This document shows, one piece after another, positions 22,055-28,854 of a stretch of DNA of 64,000 bases. Under the pieces are notes generated by a model that saw only the letters and a list, made by a program, of their open reading frames with translations, had not been told where the DNA came from and did not search any database. Each line of letters opens with the position of its first letter. The stretch's first letter is position 1. A program made the position numbers and the translations under genes. The stretch comes from Methylocystis sp. GTDB lineage: Bacteria > Pseudomonadota > Alphaproteobacteria > Rhizobiales > Beijerinckiaceae. Location: contig JADCCX010000013.1 in the NCBI GenBank assembly GCA_020252485.1, forward strand, positions 53,458 to 117,457. The letters are read 5' to 3'.

Positions 22055-22366
22055 GTACAGGCTTCTGTTGCCAGGTGCCTGCGAACCCCGCCTCTAACGG
22101 CTAAGCCAGAGGACTTGATTTCGGTATTTCAAACCGCTTACGCAGCCTGAGCAACCGGAGCATAGTTGTCGTTTGCAACTATAAAGCGACCCGATAACGG
22201 CGGTATCATGCCGGGCAAAAGAAGACCCTTTACACCCTCGTCGATCCTGTTTCGCCCCCGCCGAAACGGGCGAAAAACCCGCTTTGGTGGAGGCGCCGGG
22301 TACTGCCCCCGGGTCCGAAAGGCTTATTACGATGTCCGTTTATCGCCATAGCCGTCCGAAGACGGC
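22055..22366 (-). ncRNA. ssrA: Permuted two-piece tmRNA (ssrA)
   Basis: On the minus strand, the acceptor piece comes first: a perfect 6-bp hairpin (GCCGTC/GACGGC, 22351-22366), a T-arm-like stem and the end CGCCTCCACCA, with the final CCA at 22285-22287. An intervening spacer (about 22260-22284) follows, then the coding piece starts GGGGGCGAAACAGGATCGAC at 22259; its first bases pair with the acceptor strand. The tag frame at 22138-22176 reads ANDNYAPVAQAA then TAA. The coding piece ends near a CAGGC/GCCTG hairpin at about 22055-22081. This circularly permuted order is the alphaproteobacterial form and is cut into two RNAs. It rescues stalled ribosomes with SmpB. Outer ends are approximate. 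Confidence 0.95.
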
Positions 22367-22372
22367 AACAGG

Positions 22373-22401
22373 AATATAGGAGGAATGCCCGGAGAATGAA
22401 A
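22373..22401 (-). promoter_or_regulatory. Candidate ssrA promoter
   Basis: Reading the minus strand, TTTCAT (22396-22401) and TATATT (22373-22378) are 17 nt apart. The predicted start about 7 nt downstream falls at the first base of the acceptor-piece hairpin at 22366, which supports both calls. Confidence 0.6.
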
Positions 22402-22633
22402 GGGCTGGCGCCCGCGTGGAAGGGCTGGGAATCCGGATTAACGTGCGGGTTCCATCCCTCCCCTTGACGGGGAGGGTCGGTGGCGAAAGCCGCCGGGGAG
22501 GAGTGATCATGAGGGTGAAAAAGAAAAATGCCCCTACCCGGCCTCGCTGCGCTCGGCCACCCGCTCCGCAAGGGGGCAGGATGGGTGCTCGCGGAAGCAG
22601 TCGTTAACCAGAGTCCAGGGCTGGCGCCCGCGT
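22401..22633. repeat. Intergenic repeat flanked by a 17-bp direct repeat
   Basis: The 17-mer AGGGCTGGCGCCCGCGT occurs at 22401-22417 and again at 22617-22633. Between them lie GC-rich palindromes (CTCCCC...GGGGAG around 22457-22473, GGCG...CGCC around 22482-22495) of the kind seen in dispersed REP-like elements. No gene is apparent. It separates ssrA from flaF and looks like an insertion or duplication of a repeat unit. Confidence 0.6.
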
Positions 22634-22641
22634 TGAGCCGA

Positions 22642-23040
22642 TCAGGCGGCGGGCAGCTGGGCCGGCGCCTTGTCCGCATCGCTGCCGCGCAGGCCGGCGG
22701 CCACGTTGCGGTTGATCTCGATCAGCACGGTGATCAACTGCGGCTGCGGATCGACGGAGAGCTGGATCGTCCGGTTGAAGATGAACATGCCGAGGCTGAT
22801 GATGTTCGAGCGGAGCATGGCCGGCATCGGGCAATCCTCCGCCGACATGGCGCTGACGAAGACCGTCCAGAGTTTGCGGTTCTTGAGCAGCGCATCGGGG
22901 AGTTCGTCCTGGCGAAGGTCCCAGTTGTCGCGAATTCCCTGGAGTGTTGCTGCGGTCTTCAGGAGGACATGCGCCTCGAGATCACGACCCTGGAGTGTCT
23001 GCTGTGCCGTCCGGGCGTACGCCTGTGCCGGATTGTTCAT
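22642..23040 (-). CDS. flaF: Flagellar biosynthesis regulator FlaF
   Basis: 132 aa from ATG 23040. The start MNNPAQAYARTAQQTLQGRDLEAHVLLK and the segment IRDNWD...LLKNRKLWTVF are the FlaF pattern. In Caulobacter FlaF is needed for flagellin translation and secretion and opposes FlbT. The frame is open to 23085 but homology begins at 23040. It overlaps the 3' end of flbT by 59 nt, an unusually long overlap. Last gene of flagellin-flbT-flaF. Confidence 0.88.
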   Translation of the reverse strand: MNNPAQAYARTAQQTLQGRDLEAHVLLKTAATLQGIRDNWDLRQDELPDALLKNRKLWTVFVSAMSAEDCPMPAMLRSNIISLGMFIFNRTIQLSVDPQPQLITVLIEINRNVAAGLRGSDADKAPAQLPAA

Positions 23041-23440
23041 TTTCCATCCCGTTGCCCGCAACGTGGTCCATGAGCTTTTGCTCATACGCTACAAGCTCTT
23101 TCGCTGCCTTAAGGGCCTTATAGAAGTCACCGCTTAAGATGCGGTTATTGATCTCTGCGATCAGCGGGGTGGCGCTGGGCGCTGCGCGGACAAAATCCTT
23201 TACGATTTCGAAATAAATTTGATGGTGCTTTTCAATCGTTCCTTCGACATACATCAACTGCACGGCGAAATAGATGTGTTTCGCCGGAGTATTCGCAGTG
23301 TGGGCGTTGAGAATATCACGTTCGCGCAGGATCGGCGCCTGGCCTTCGATGAAGAAGCGCGCGCGCTGTTCGCCATTGCGGAGCGCGACCGTGCCAATGA
23401 TGATCTTCTCGCCGGGTTTGAGCTCGACTTTCAGCGCCAT
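22982..23440 (-). CDS. flbT: Flagellin mRNA regulator FlbT
   Basis: 152 aa from ATG 23440 (MALKVELKPGEKIIIG, preceded by GGGGG). The body (HIYFAVQLMYVEG, ADRDILNAHTANTPAKH-like segment, LISGDFYKALKAAKELVAYEQ) matches FlbT, which binds the flagellin mRNA leader and limits its translation until the hook is finished. The last 20 residues are a family-atypical tail encoded in the overlap with flaF, suggesting the original stop was lost or the tail is disordered. 25 nt downstream of the flagellin stop. Confidence 0.9.
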   Translation of the reverse strand: MALKVELKPGEKIIIGTVALRNGEQRARFFIEGQAPILRERDILNAHTANTPAKHIYFAVQLMYVEGTIEKHHQIYFEIVKDFVRAAPSATPLIAEINNRILSGDFYKALKAAKELVAYEQKLMDHVAGNGMENEQSGTGVRPDGTADTPGS

Positions 23441-23465
23441 GTCACAACCCCCGTTTTGATCGCTC

Positions 23466-24404
23466 TCAGTTGAAGAGGCGAAGGACAGCCTGATCGGACT
23501 GGTTGGCGAGGCTGAGCGCCTGGGTGGAAAGCTGCTGGCGGGTCTGCAAGGCGAGGAGCTTGGCGCCTTCCTCGTTCTGGTCGGCGAGCACCAGCCCATC
23601 GGCGCCCACGTTGAGGGTCAGCACCGCATCCTTGGTGAATTGCTGGCGATTCTGGAGGATCGTGAGGTTGATGCCAAAGTTCGTAGCCGCGCCGCGTATC
23701 GTGGAAATGTAGCTTTGCAGGTAGCCCAGATCGCGCTGCATATTCGCGTCGCCCACCGCGCCCGAATCATAGTCGGTTGCAGCCGCGCGGGGCGGAAACC
23801 CGGTTGGCGCGAGCGGATCGGGCGCAATCGGCGTGACAACTTGCGGCGCCGTCGAGCCGGCTGCAATCGGCGGCGTGCCCGCGAGCGTTGCGCGCAGGTT
23901 GATGGCCTTGACATCAAGCTGCGTCGTCAATGTTTCGTTGAAGGAGATCCGCAGGTCGAAACGGCTGTCGTAAGCGCCGGCGACGCCGCCGTTCAACAGG
24001 TTTCGTCCGTTGAATCTGGCGTCTGCGGCCAGCTGATTCATCTGGTTCTTGATTTCCTCGAAGGAGATCCGCGCCTGGTTCCGGATCGTGTTATCCGCGG
24101 TTGCAGCGGCATTCCGAATGATGGCGGCGGCCGATTCGGCGAGCTTCTGCAGGCCCTCGATGGCCTTACCGGTGGTCTTCAGCGTTTCGACGGCAATGCC
24201 CATCTGGTCGAGGAGGCTTGAGAGCTCCTTGCCCCTCTGGCGAAGCCCATCGGACTGGAAGTAATTGAGCGGGTTGTCGAGCGCGGAGTTGACCCGCTTG
24301 CCGGTCGCCAGTCGCGCCTGGCCGATTTCGAGGTTGGCGGCATGGTCCTGCAAAGAAAGCAGATTGGTTCTTATACCGCGCGAAAGGACGATTTCTCCAG
24401 CCAT
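23466..24404 (-). CDS. fliC: Flagellin
   Basis: 312 aa filament subunit. The conserved N-terminal D0/D1 (IRTNLLSLQDHAANLEIGQARLATGKRVNSALDNPLNYFQS) and C-terminal D1/D0 (ILQNRQQFTKDAVLTLNVGAD...LALQTRQQLSTQALSLANQSDQAVLRLF) domains are intact. The variable centre is short and Pro/Ala-rich (about residues 178-215). It heads the operon with flbT and flaF and has a TTAA-N7-TTAA box 84 nt upstream. It is the only intact flagellin in this window; a second copy at 25.4-25.8 kb is broken. Confidence 0.95.
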   Translation of the reverse strand: MAGEIVLSRGIRTNLLSLQDHAANLEIGQARLATGKRVNSALDNPLNYFQSDGLRQRGKELSSLLDQMGIAVETLKTTGKAIEGLQKLAESAAAIIRNAAATADNTIRNQARISFEEIKNQMNQLAADARFNGRNLLNGGVAGAYDSRFDLRISFNETLTTQLDVKAINLRATLAGTPPIAAGSTAPQVVTPIAPDPLAPTGFPPRAAATDYDSGAVGDANMQRDLGYLQSYISTIRGAATNFGINLTILQNRQQFTKDAVLTLNVGADGLVLADQNEEGAKLLALQTRQQLSTQALSLANQSDQAVLRLFN

Positions 24405-24487
24405 CCGTTTAGCTTTCGTTCCTATCCCAATTCAGGGTGCTGACGGTCTTCTCCCGGCACGCTGTTAGCAGTGATGAACAAAGATGG

Positions 24488-24502
24488 TTAACAGAGGCTT
24501 AA
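24488..24502. promoter_or_regulatory. CtrA-type box before flagellin
   Basis: TTAA-CAGAGGC-TTAA, a perfect TTAA-N7-TTAA full site, 84 nt before the flagellin start on the minus strand and 88 nt before the GNAT gene on the plus strand. CtrA binding is inferred from the consensus. Confidence 0.65.
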
Positions 24503-24589
24503 GTGCTATGATCGCTCAGGGGCGTGATTTGGCCTTCGCTCCCATTGTGAGCTTACGCTCTTGGTCCTTCGTGAGTTTACGCCCTGGAT

Positions 24590-25228
24590 ATGGCATCGAA
24601 TATCGCCCTTCGCTCCGCCCGCCCCGAGGATATCGGCGCATTGCTCGAATTCATGATGATTTCGAGCTGGGGCGGCATTCGCGAAGCCTGGGAGCGGGTC
24701 AGGAGTCCGGCGGAGACCTGGCGGGAGAGGGGGCTCGCGGAACTCGCCGATCCCGAATGCGAGATCGGCTACAGCCGCTTCGTGGTGGCTGAAATCGATG
24801 GACGGATGGCGGGCATGGTCCTGCTCAATTTCGTCGGGGATACGACGCCGCTCGATCCCCGCCGCGAGCCGCCCGAGCAGGCGGGCGCCGTCGCCCTCAT
24901 CAAGCTCGCTGATCGCTCGGTCTTCATCCGGGAGATCGCCGTCGATGGCTGGGCGCGAGGCCGCGGCATCGCGCGAATGCTTCTCGGGCTGGCGGAGCGG
25001 CTCGCAATCTCGCACCATCTCGGCCGGGTCACGCTGATCGTGAACGATGCGAATGGGCCTGCCCACAGGCTGTATCTGGCGGAGGGTTTCAAAGCTGTCG
25101 CCAGCCGCCCCAGCTTCGGGCATCCGGTGTTCGACGATGGTTCGATGCTTGTGCTGATGCAGAAAACCGTTCCCGAGCCTGAACCAGCGGCGTCCAGAAA
25201 AGATGGCGGCCGTTGCCGGCCGCCATAA
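24590..25228 (+). CDS. GNAT-family N-acetyltransferase
   Basis: 212 aa. The acetyl-CoA loop is in IREIAVDGWARGRGIARMLL, and the C-terminal GNAT strand-helix is NGPAHRLYLAEGFKAVASRP. Substrate unknown. Directly before the ATG lie two near-repeats of GTGAGNTTACGC (about 24547 and 24570), and no good ribosome site is visible, so the start is uncertain. The last dozen codons run into a palindrome (25203-25226). Confidence 0.82.
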   Translation: MASNIALRSARPEDIGALLEFMMISSWGGIREAWERVRSPAETWRERGLAELADPECEIGYSRFVVAEIDGRMAGMVLLNFVGDTTPLDPRREPPEQAGAVALIKLADRSVFIREIAVDGWARGRGIARMLLGLAERLAISHHLGRVTLIVNDANGPAHRLYLAEGFKAVASRPSFGHPVFDDGSMLVLMQKTVPEPEPAASRKDGGRCRPP

Positions 25229-25275
25229 GGTTCCCGATCTCCGGCTTCCGGTCGCCCTGCGACGGGCCGGAGATC
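25203..25275. repeat. Two adjacent palindromes at the GNAT 3' end
   Basis: ATGGCGGCC/GGCCGCCAT (25203-25226, 6-nt loop) covers the last codons of the GNAT gene. GATCTCCGGC/GCCGGAGATC (about 25238-25275) follows at once. They could terminate the GNAT transcript or be REP-like repeats; there is no T run. Confidence 0.45.
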
Positions 25276-25354
25276 GTGGAAGGGACGAGCGGTTGCCGGC
25301 CATTGCGGCCGGAAGGGGCTGCCCGCGCCGTATGCGAAACGAGGTTCGGCGCGG

Positions 25355-25845
25355 GGAGAGAGCCGGGCGGCGGCCTGGTTCAACGTATCGGCGATTTGCC
25401 TGCCGAGCGTTTTGCGAACCCCGCTGACCGCGTCTTCCGATCTTTGGCTCGCCTGTCGCGCCAGCGCCTGGACAGATTCCATGAGCTTCGACATGCTTTG
25501 GATCGTCTTGATCGTTTACTGCAAAGTGCTTTGCGAGATATTCTGTCCACTAGAGCGGCCGATCTGACTGAAACAGATCGGCCGCTCTAAGCTCTTGATT
25601 TACCGCATTTTCTTTCGAAGAACCGGTATCCACTTCTTCGGAAAATGCTCTAGCAGATTGGACAGATCGCTTCTGTTTTTGGCGAATCTGCGCGCCATGA
25701 AGTAATTGATCGCACCATCAAGAACGTCATTGAATTTCTTGCCGGTGGAAAGGAGCTTGTTGGATACAGATTGTTGGGTGGTGATGTCGGCCATCAAGTA
25801 AAGCGTATTGCGCATGCCAACGGATAGGGCGACTGAAGCAGACAT
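25355..25845 (-). pseudogene. Broken second flagellin-like gene
   Basis: From ATG 25845 the frame encodes a flagellin N-terminus: VALSVGMRNTLYLMADI, KLLSTGKKFNDVLDGAINYFMARRF, SDLSNLL. At about 25650 the sequence enters a palindromic repeat that brings a stop at 25600. Beyond the repeat, the same frame resumes flagellin-like sequence (TIKTIQSMSKLMESVQALARQASQRSEDAV) after a further TAA at 25516-25518, and homology fades near 25355 without a C-terminal domain. So there are three lesions: repeat insertion, nonsense codon and loss of the C-terminus. TTAA half-sites remain upstream. A truncated product of about 81 residues could still be translated. Confidence 0.75.
25552..25650. repeat. Composite palindromic repeat inside the flagellin remnant
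   Basis: Two palindromes in tandem. AGAGCGGCCGATCT and its exact inverse flank a 9-nt loop (25552-25588). GCATTTTC and GAAAATGC (25605-25612 and 25641-25648) enclose an imperfect inner inverted repeat around TTCTTCGGAAAATGC. The second type resembles short dispersed palindromes I know from rhizobial genomes. No coding capacity, so it is probably a non-autonomous mobile or REP-like unit. Confidence 0.7.
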
Positions 25846-26073
25846 GGTTTTCGAACCTTCTGGCTCTTGGTTCATTCTTGCTCCCGTCCGTTTTGGCCGG
25901 GGATACCGAAGGCTTTCTGCCGATCAGTGTTTGCAAAAGGTCCTGTTAAGGTTGCCAGAAGGTTAAGCGGCTTCATAAGGCGGTAAGGTTAACTGCAAAG
26001 CGAATATTATGGTTAACCAAACCTCTGCAGCCGTTCCGCCGCCGCATCATCGCCTCGGCTTCTCACCAAAGCA
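25846..26073. other. Spacer with four TTAA half-sites
   Basis: Upstream of the broken flagellin. TTAA occurs at 25946, 25963, 25989 and 26013 but none pair with 7-nt spacing. It may be a decayed CtrA-controlled promoter. No gene seen. Confidence 0.4.
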
Positions 26074-26099
26074 AAAGCCCCACCGGAAGGCGGGGCTTT
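26074..26099 (-). terminator. Hairpin terminator after dksA
   Basis: On the minus strand, AAAGCCCC-G-CC/GG-T-GGGGCTTT forms a stem of about 10 bp over a small loop, 28 nt past the dksA stop. A short T run follows, consistent with intrinsic termination. Confidence 0.7.
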
Positions 26100-26126
26100 G
26101 CTCAAGTCGATCTGTTCAGTCTGGCA

Positions 26127-26558
26127 TCAATCGTCGCGGTAGATCTTCTCGCGCCGCTCGTGGCGCTCCTGCGCCTCGATCGTCAGCGTCGCGATCGGGC
26201 GGGCGTCCAGGCGCCGCAGAGAGATGGGCTCGCCGGTTTCCTCGCAATAGCCATAGGAGCCGTCATTGATGCGGCCGAGGGCGGAATCGATCTTCGAGAT
26301 AAGCTTGCGCTGGCGATCGCGGGCGCGCAGTTCGATCGACCGATCCGTCTCGGAGGAGGCCCTGTCTGCGATATCTGGATGATTGTCGTTCTCGCTTTGC
26401 AGCGTGAGGATCGTTTCGGACGCTTCCCGCAGGATCTCGTCCTTCCAGGCAATCAGCTTGCGGCGGAAGTAGTCGCGCTGCCGTTCATTCATGAACGGCT
26501 CCTCTTCAGATGGCCGGTAACCTTCGCCTAAAACGATCTGACCCCCTGCCGTAGCCAT
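26127..26558 (-). CDS. dksA: DksA-type RNA polymerase regulator, single-cysteine form
   Basis: 143 aa from ATG 26558 (GGAGG upstream). The coiled-coil (RQRDYFRRKLIAWKDEILREASETI...) and tip region are followed by GYCEETGEPISLRRLDARPIATLTIEAQERHERRE. E. coli DksA has four zinc cysteines (CxxC...CxxC); here only the first remains and the others are T, T and A. So this is a zinc-independent variant of the kind known as DksA2-like. It should act with ppGpp in the RNAP secondary channel. Confidence 0.92.
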   Translation of the reverse strand: MATAGGQIVLGEGYRPSEEEPFMNERQRDYFRRKLIAWKDEILREASETILTLQSENDNHPDIADRASSETDRSIELRARDRQRKLISKIDSALGRINDGSYGYCEETGEPISLRRLDARPIATLTIEAQERHERREKIYRDD

Positions 26559-26734
26559 TGTTCCTCCGATTCCCCAGCAATTCCCGCGACGCCTATATCC
26601 TGATTGGAAAAGCGTCTCAACGGCCAAGTCTTGATTTCCCGCCGCCGGGATTGCTCAATCATCTGATTGTGAAGGAAATGCAAAACGCAGGCTACGCGGT
26701 CATCGCCCTGGTTGCTTGCCTCAGGCGTGAACCC

Positions 26735-28120
26735 TCAGAACTGGAAGTAGATGAACTCGTAATTTGCATCGTCGCCGATCTTGAGGAGAATTGCGACGAA
26801 AAGCAGCGCAAACAGCCAGGCCGCCCAGCGAGAGAGCGGGATTTTATGGGCGAGATTCCAGCTGGTCGGGCCGATCATGGCGAAGGCGGCGGCAACCGCA
26901 AGCGCGCGCCATTTGAAGCCGGTCCCCAGGGGTGCGAATCCGAGCATGGCCTTGTAGATCGCAAGGGCTGCCGTGAAACTCGTCGCCCGGAAGAGCACCC
27001 AGCACAGGATCACGAAAAGGAAGGTCAGCAGCCAGCCGAGCAGGGGAGGAAAAGGCAGGTTGCCCCTCCGCCAGAGCACGCCGGCGCAAAGCCCCAGGCC
27101 ATGCGCCACTCCCCAGGCGACGAAGGTCCAGTCGGCCCCGTGCCAGAGGCCTCCCAAAGCCATGGTCGCCAGCAGGGCCAGAAGCTGGATTGCAAGGCCT
27201 TTGCGGCTGCCTCCCAGCGGAATGTAGAGGTAATCCCGCAGGAAGCGTGAGAGCGTCATATGCCAGCGCCGCCAGAAATCCTGCAGCGATGTTGCGCGGT
27301 AGGGCGAATCGAAATTCTGCGGCAGCATGATGCCGAAGAGGAGCGCGATGCCCAGCGCCATGTCCGTGTATCCCGAAAAGTCGAAGTAGATCTGGAAGGC
27401 GAAGCCCAGCACCGCCTGCCAGGCCTCAAAGACAGTGATCGGGTTTCCGGCGGCCGCCGCGGCGAAGACCGGATTGACGTATTCCGCCAGCGGATCACCG
27501 ATCAGGACTTTCTTGGCCAGCCCGAGCGTCAGCAGCATGATGCCGCGCGCCGCCCGCTCCTCCCAGCCGCCGCGGAAGGGGCGCTGGTCGAACTGGTCCA
27601 TGATCTCGGACCATCTGACGAGCGGACCCGCCAGCACCTGAGGGAAGAAGCCGATATAGAGCGCGTAGCGGTTGAGGTCATACTCCGGCGCTCGGCCGGC
27701 CTTGAGGTCCGTGAGATACATCACATGATGGAAAGTAAAGAACGAGATGCCGAGCGGCAGGGCGATCTCGGGACGGATGAGGCTCGCGGCGCCCAGATTG
27801 TTCAGCGCGTCGACCAGAAAGCCGGTGTACTTGAAGAAGCCGAGCGCAAGGAGATTAAGCGCGGTCGCCGTGATGATGATCCAGCCTTTTTCGGTGCCCT
27901 GCCGCCGGCTCTTCTGGAAAGCCCGCGCCACGAGCCAGTTGAGCAGGATCGAGAGGGCGAGCATCGGGACGAAGCGCCATTCCCAATAGCCGTAGAAGGC
28001 GATCGAGATCAGCGTCAGGAACAACAGCCTGTAGGCTGGCTGATAGCGCTCCACCGCCGCATGCGCGGCGAGGGTCAGCGGCAGGAACACCAGAAGAAAG
28101 GCGAAGGAATTGAAGAGCAT
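26735..28120 (-). CDS. MBOAT-family membrane O-acyltransferase
   Basis: 461 aa with about 10-12 hydrophobic segments. The signature GGLWHGADWTFVAWGVAHG holds the catalytic His, and FGIMLPQNFDSPYRATSLQDFWRRWHMTLSRFLRDYLYIPLGG is the conserved AlgI/DltB-type loop. Such enzymes move acyl groups across the membrane onto polysaccharides or other surface molecules. AlgI relatives need an SGNH-type partner (AlgX/AlgJ-like), which is absent here. Its place between flagellar genes suggests surface modification only weakly. Confidence 0.9.
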   Translation of the reverse strand: MLFNSFAFLLVFLPLTLAAHAAVERYQPAYRLLFLTLISIAFYGYWEWRFVPMLALSILLNWLVARAFQKSRRQGTEKGWIIITATALNLLALGFFKYTGFLVDALNNLGAASLIRPEIALPLGISFFTFHHVMYLTDLKAGRAPEYDLNRYALYIGFFPQVLAGPLVRWSEIMDQFDQRPFRGGWEERAARGIMLLTLGLAKKVLIGDPLAEYVNPVFAAAAAGNPITVFEAWQAVLGFAFQIYFDFSGYTDMALGIALLFGIMLPQNFDSPYRATSLQDFWRRWHMTLSRFLRDYLYIPLGGSRKGLAIQLLALLATMALGGLWHGADWTFVAWGVAHGLGLCAGVLWRRGNLPFPPLLGWLLTFLFVILCWVLFRATSFTAALAIYKAMLGFAPLGTGFKWRALAVAAAFAMIGPTSWNLAHKIPLSRWAAWLFALLFVAILLKIGDDANYEFIYFQF

Positions 28121-28176
28121 GCGAAGCGCGCCTGACGATCAGGAGAGGCCCGCTTAACCGAACATGGCGATGGGCG

Positions 28177-28593
28177 CTACCGCCGTGACAGTTTGGCGAT
28201 CTCGACTTCGGCCCGAAGCTCGATATGGGCGAGGATATCGGCGAGGCCGGGATCGTCCACCGAATCTCCCCGTTGGCGCGCCTGGGCTTTCAGCAGCTCA
28301 AGCTGTTCGGCCGATACCCGCCCCGATAGCAGGGCGATCTTGAGTTGATCGAGCGTATCGAGCAGGTTGCCGCCGCGCTTGATCGCGCGCTTGCGCCGCT
28401 CAAGGGAATCGCCGGCGGCCTGCACCGCGAGCAGGCCGTTCAGCAGGCTGGCGGGCGCCGCCGACTGCGCCTGCGATGCGCGATCCGTGCTGCCTGCGCC
28501 AGCGAGGCTGAAGCGCGTCGACGCCGCCCCGGCCCGCTGGGCGGAGCCCGCGCTGTTCAGCGCATTGGTTGGGGCGCGGTCGGAGACACGCAT
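28177..28593 (-). CDS. fliX: Flagellar assembly regulator FliX
   Basis: 138 aa from ATG 28593 (AGGAA upstream). The Ser/Ala-rich N-terminus and helical C-terminus (LLDTLDQLKIALLSGRVSAEQLELLKAQARQRGDSVDDPGLADILAHIELRAEVEIAKL) are FliX. In Caulobacter FliX couples basal-body assembly to the activator FlbD; no FlbD is in this window. Divergent from flgI around a CtrA-type box. Confidence 0.9.
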   Translation of the reverse strand: MRVSDRAPTNALNSAGSAQRAGAASTRFSLAGAGSTDRASQAQSAAPASLLNGLLAVQAAGDSLERRKRAIKRGGNLLDTLDQLKIALLSGRVSAEQLELLKAQARQRGDSVDDPGLADILAHIELRAEVEIAKLSRR

Positions 28594-28690
28594 GGTTCCT
28601 TGCCCGCTCCTTATCGAAAGCCCGGACCCTTGATGATATGGCGCCGGACGGTCTTCCGTTCCGGCGCAGGGCAAGATCCGCCAATCATGG

Positions 28691-28705
28691 TTAAGCGCCG
28701 GTTAA
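28691..28705. promoter_or_regulatory. CtrA-type box between fliX and flgI
   Basis: TTAA-GCGCCGG-TTAA, a perfect full site, 98 nt before fliX and 150 nt before flgI. In Caulobacter the fliX/flgI intergenic region is under cell-cycle control, which supports the inference. Confidence 0.65.
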
Positions 28706-28854
28706 CGGCAGGGTCGATTTTGCCGGGTCGCGCCGTCCGCAACCGGCGGGGATCACGGCCTTGGCGGAAATAACCTATATCTTTCAGTGGTCTGGAGATC
28801 AGTGGCAGTCTGGCATGAGGCTCGCACAGGCAGGGGCGAGTTGGAGTGAAGTTT

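Noticed and set aside
22166..22351. 61-codon plus-strand frame
   Set aside because: Lies antisense across the tmRNA gene.
24506..25303. 265-codon minus-strand frame over the GNAT gene
   Set aside because: GNAT motifs are on the plus strand; the minus frame has no recognisable domain.
27260..28135. 291-codon plus-strand frame
   Set aside because: Antisense to the MBOAT gene; highly charged low-complexity shadow.
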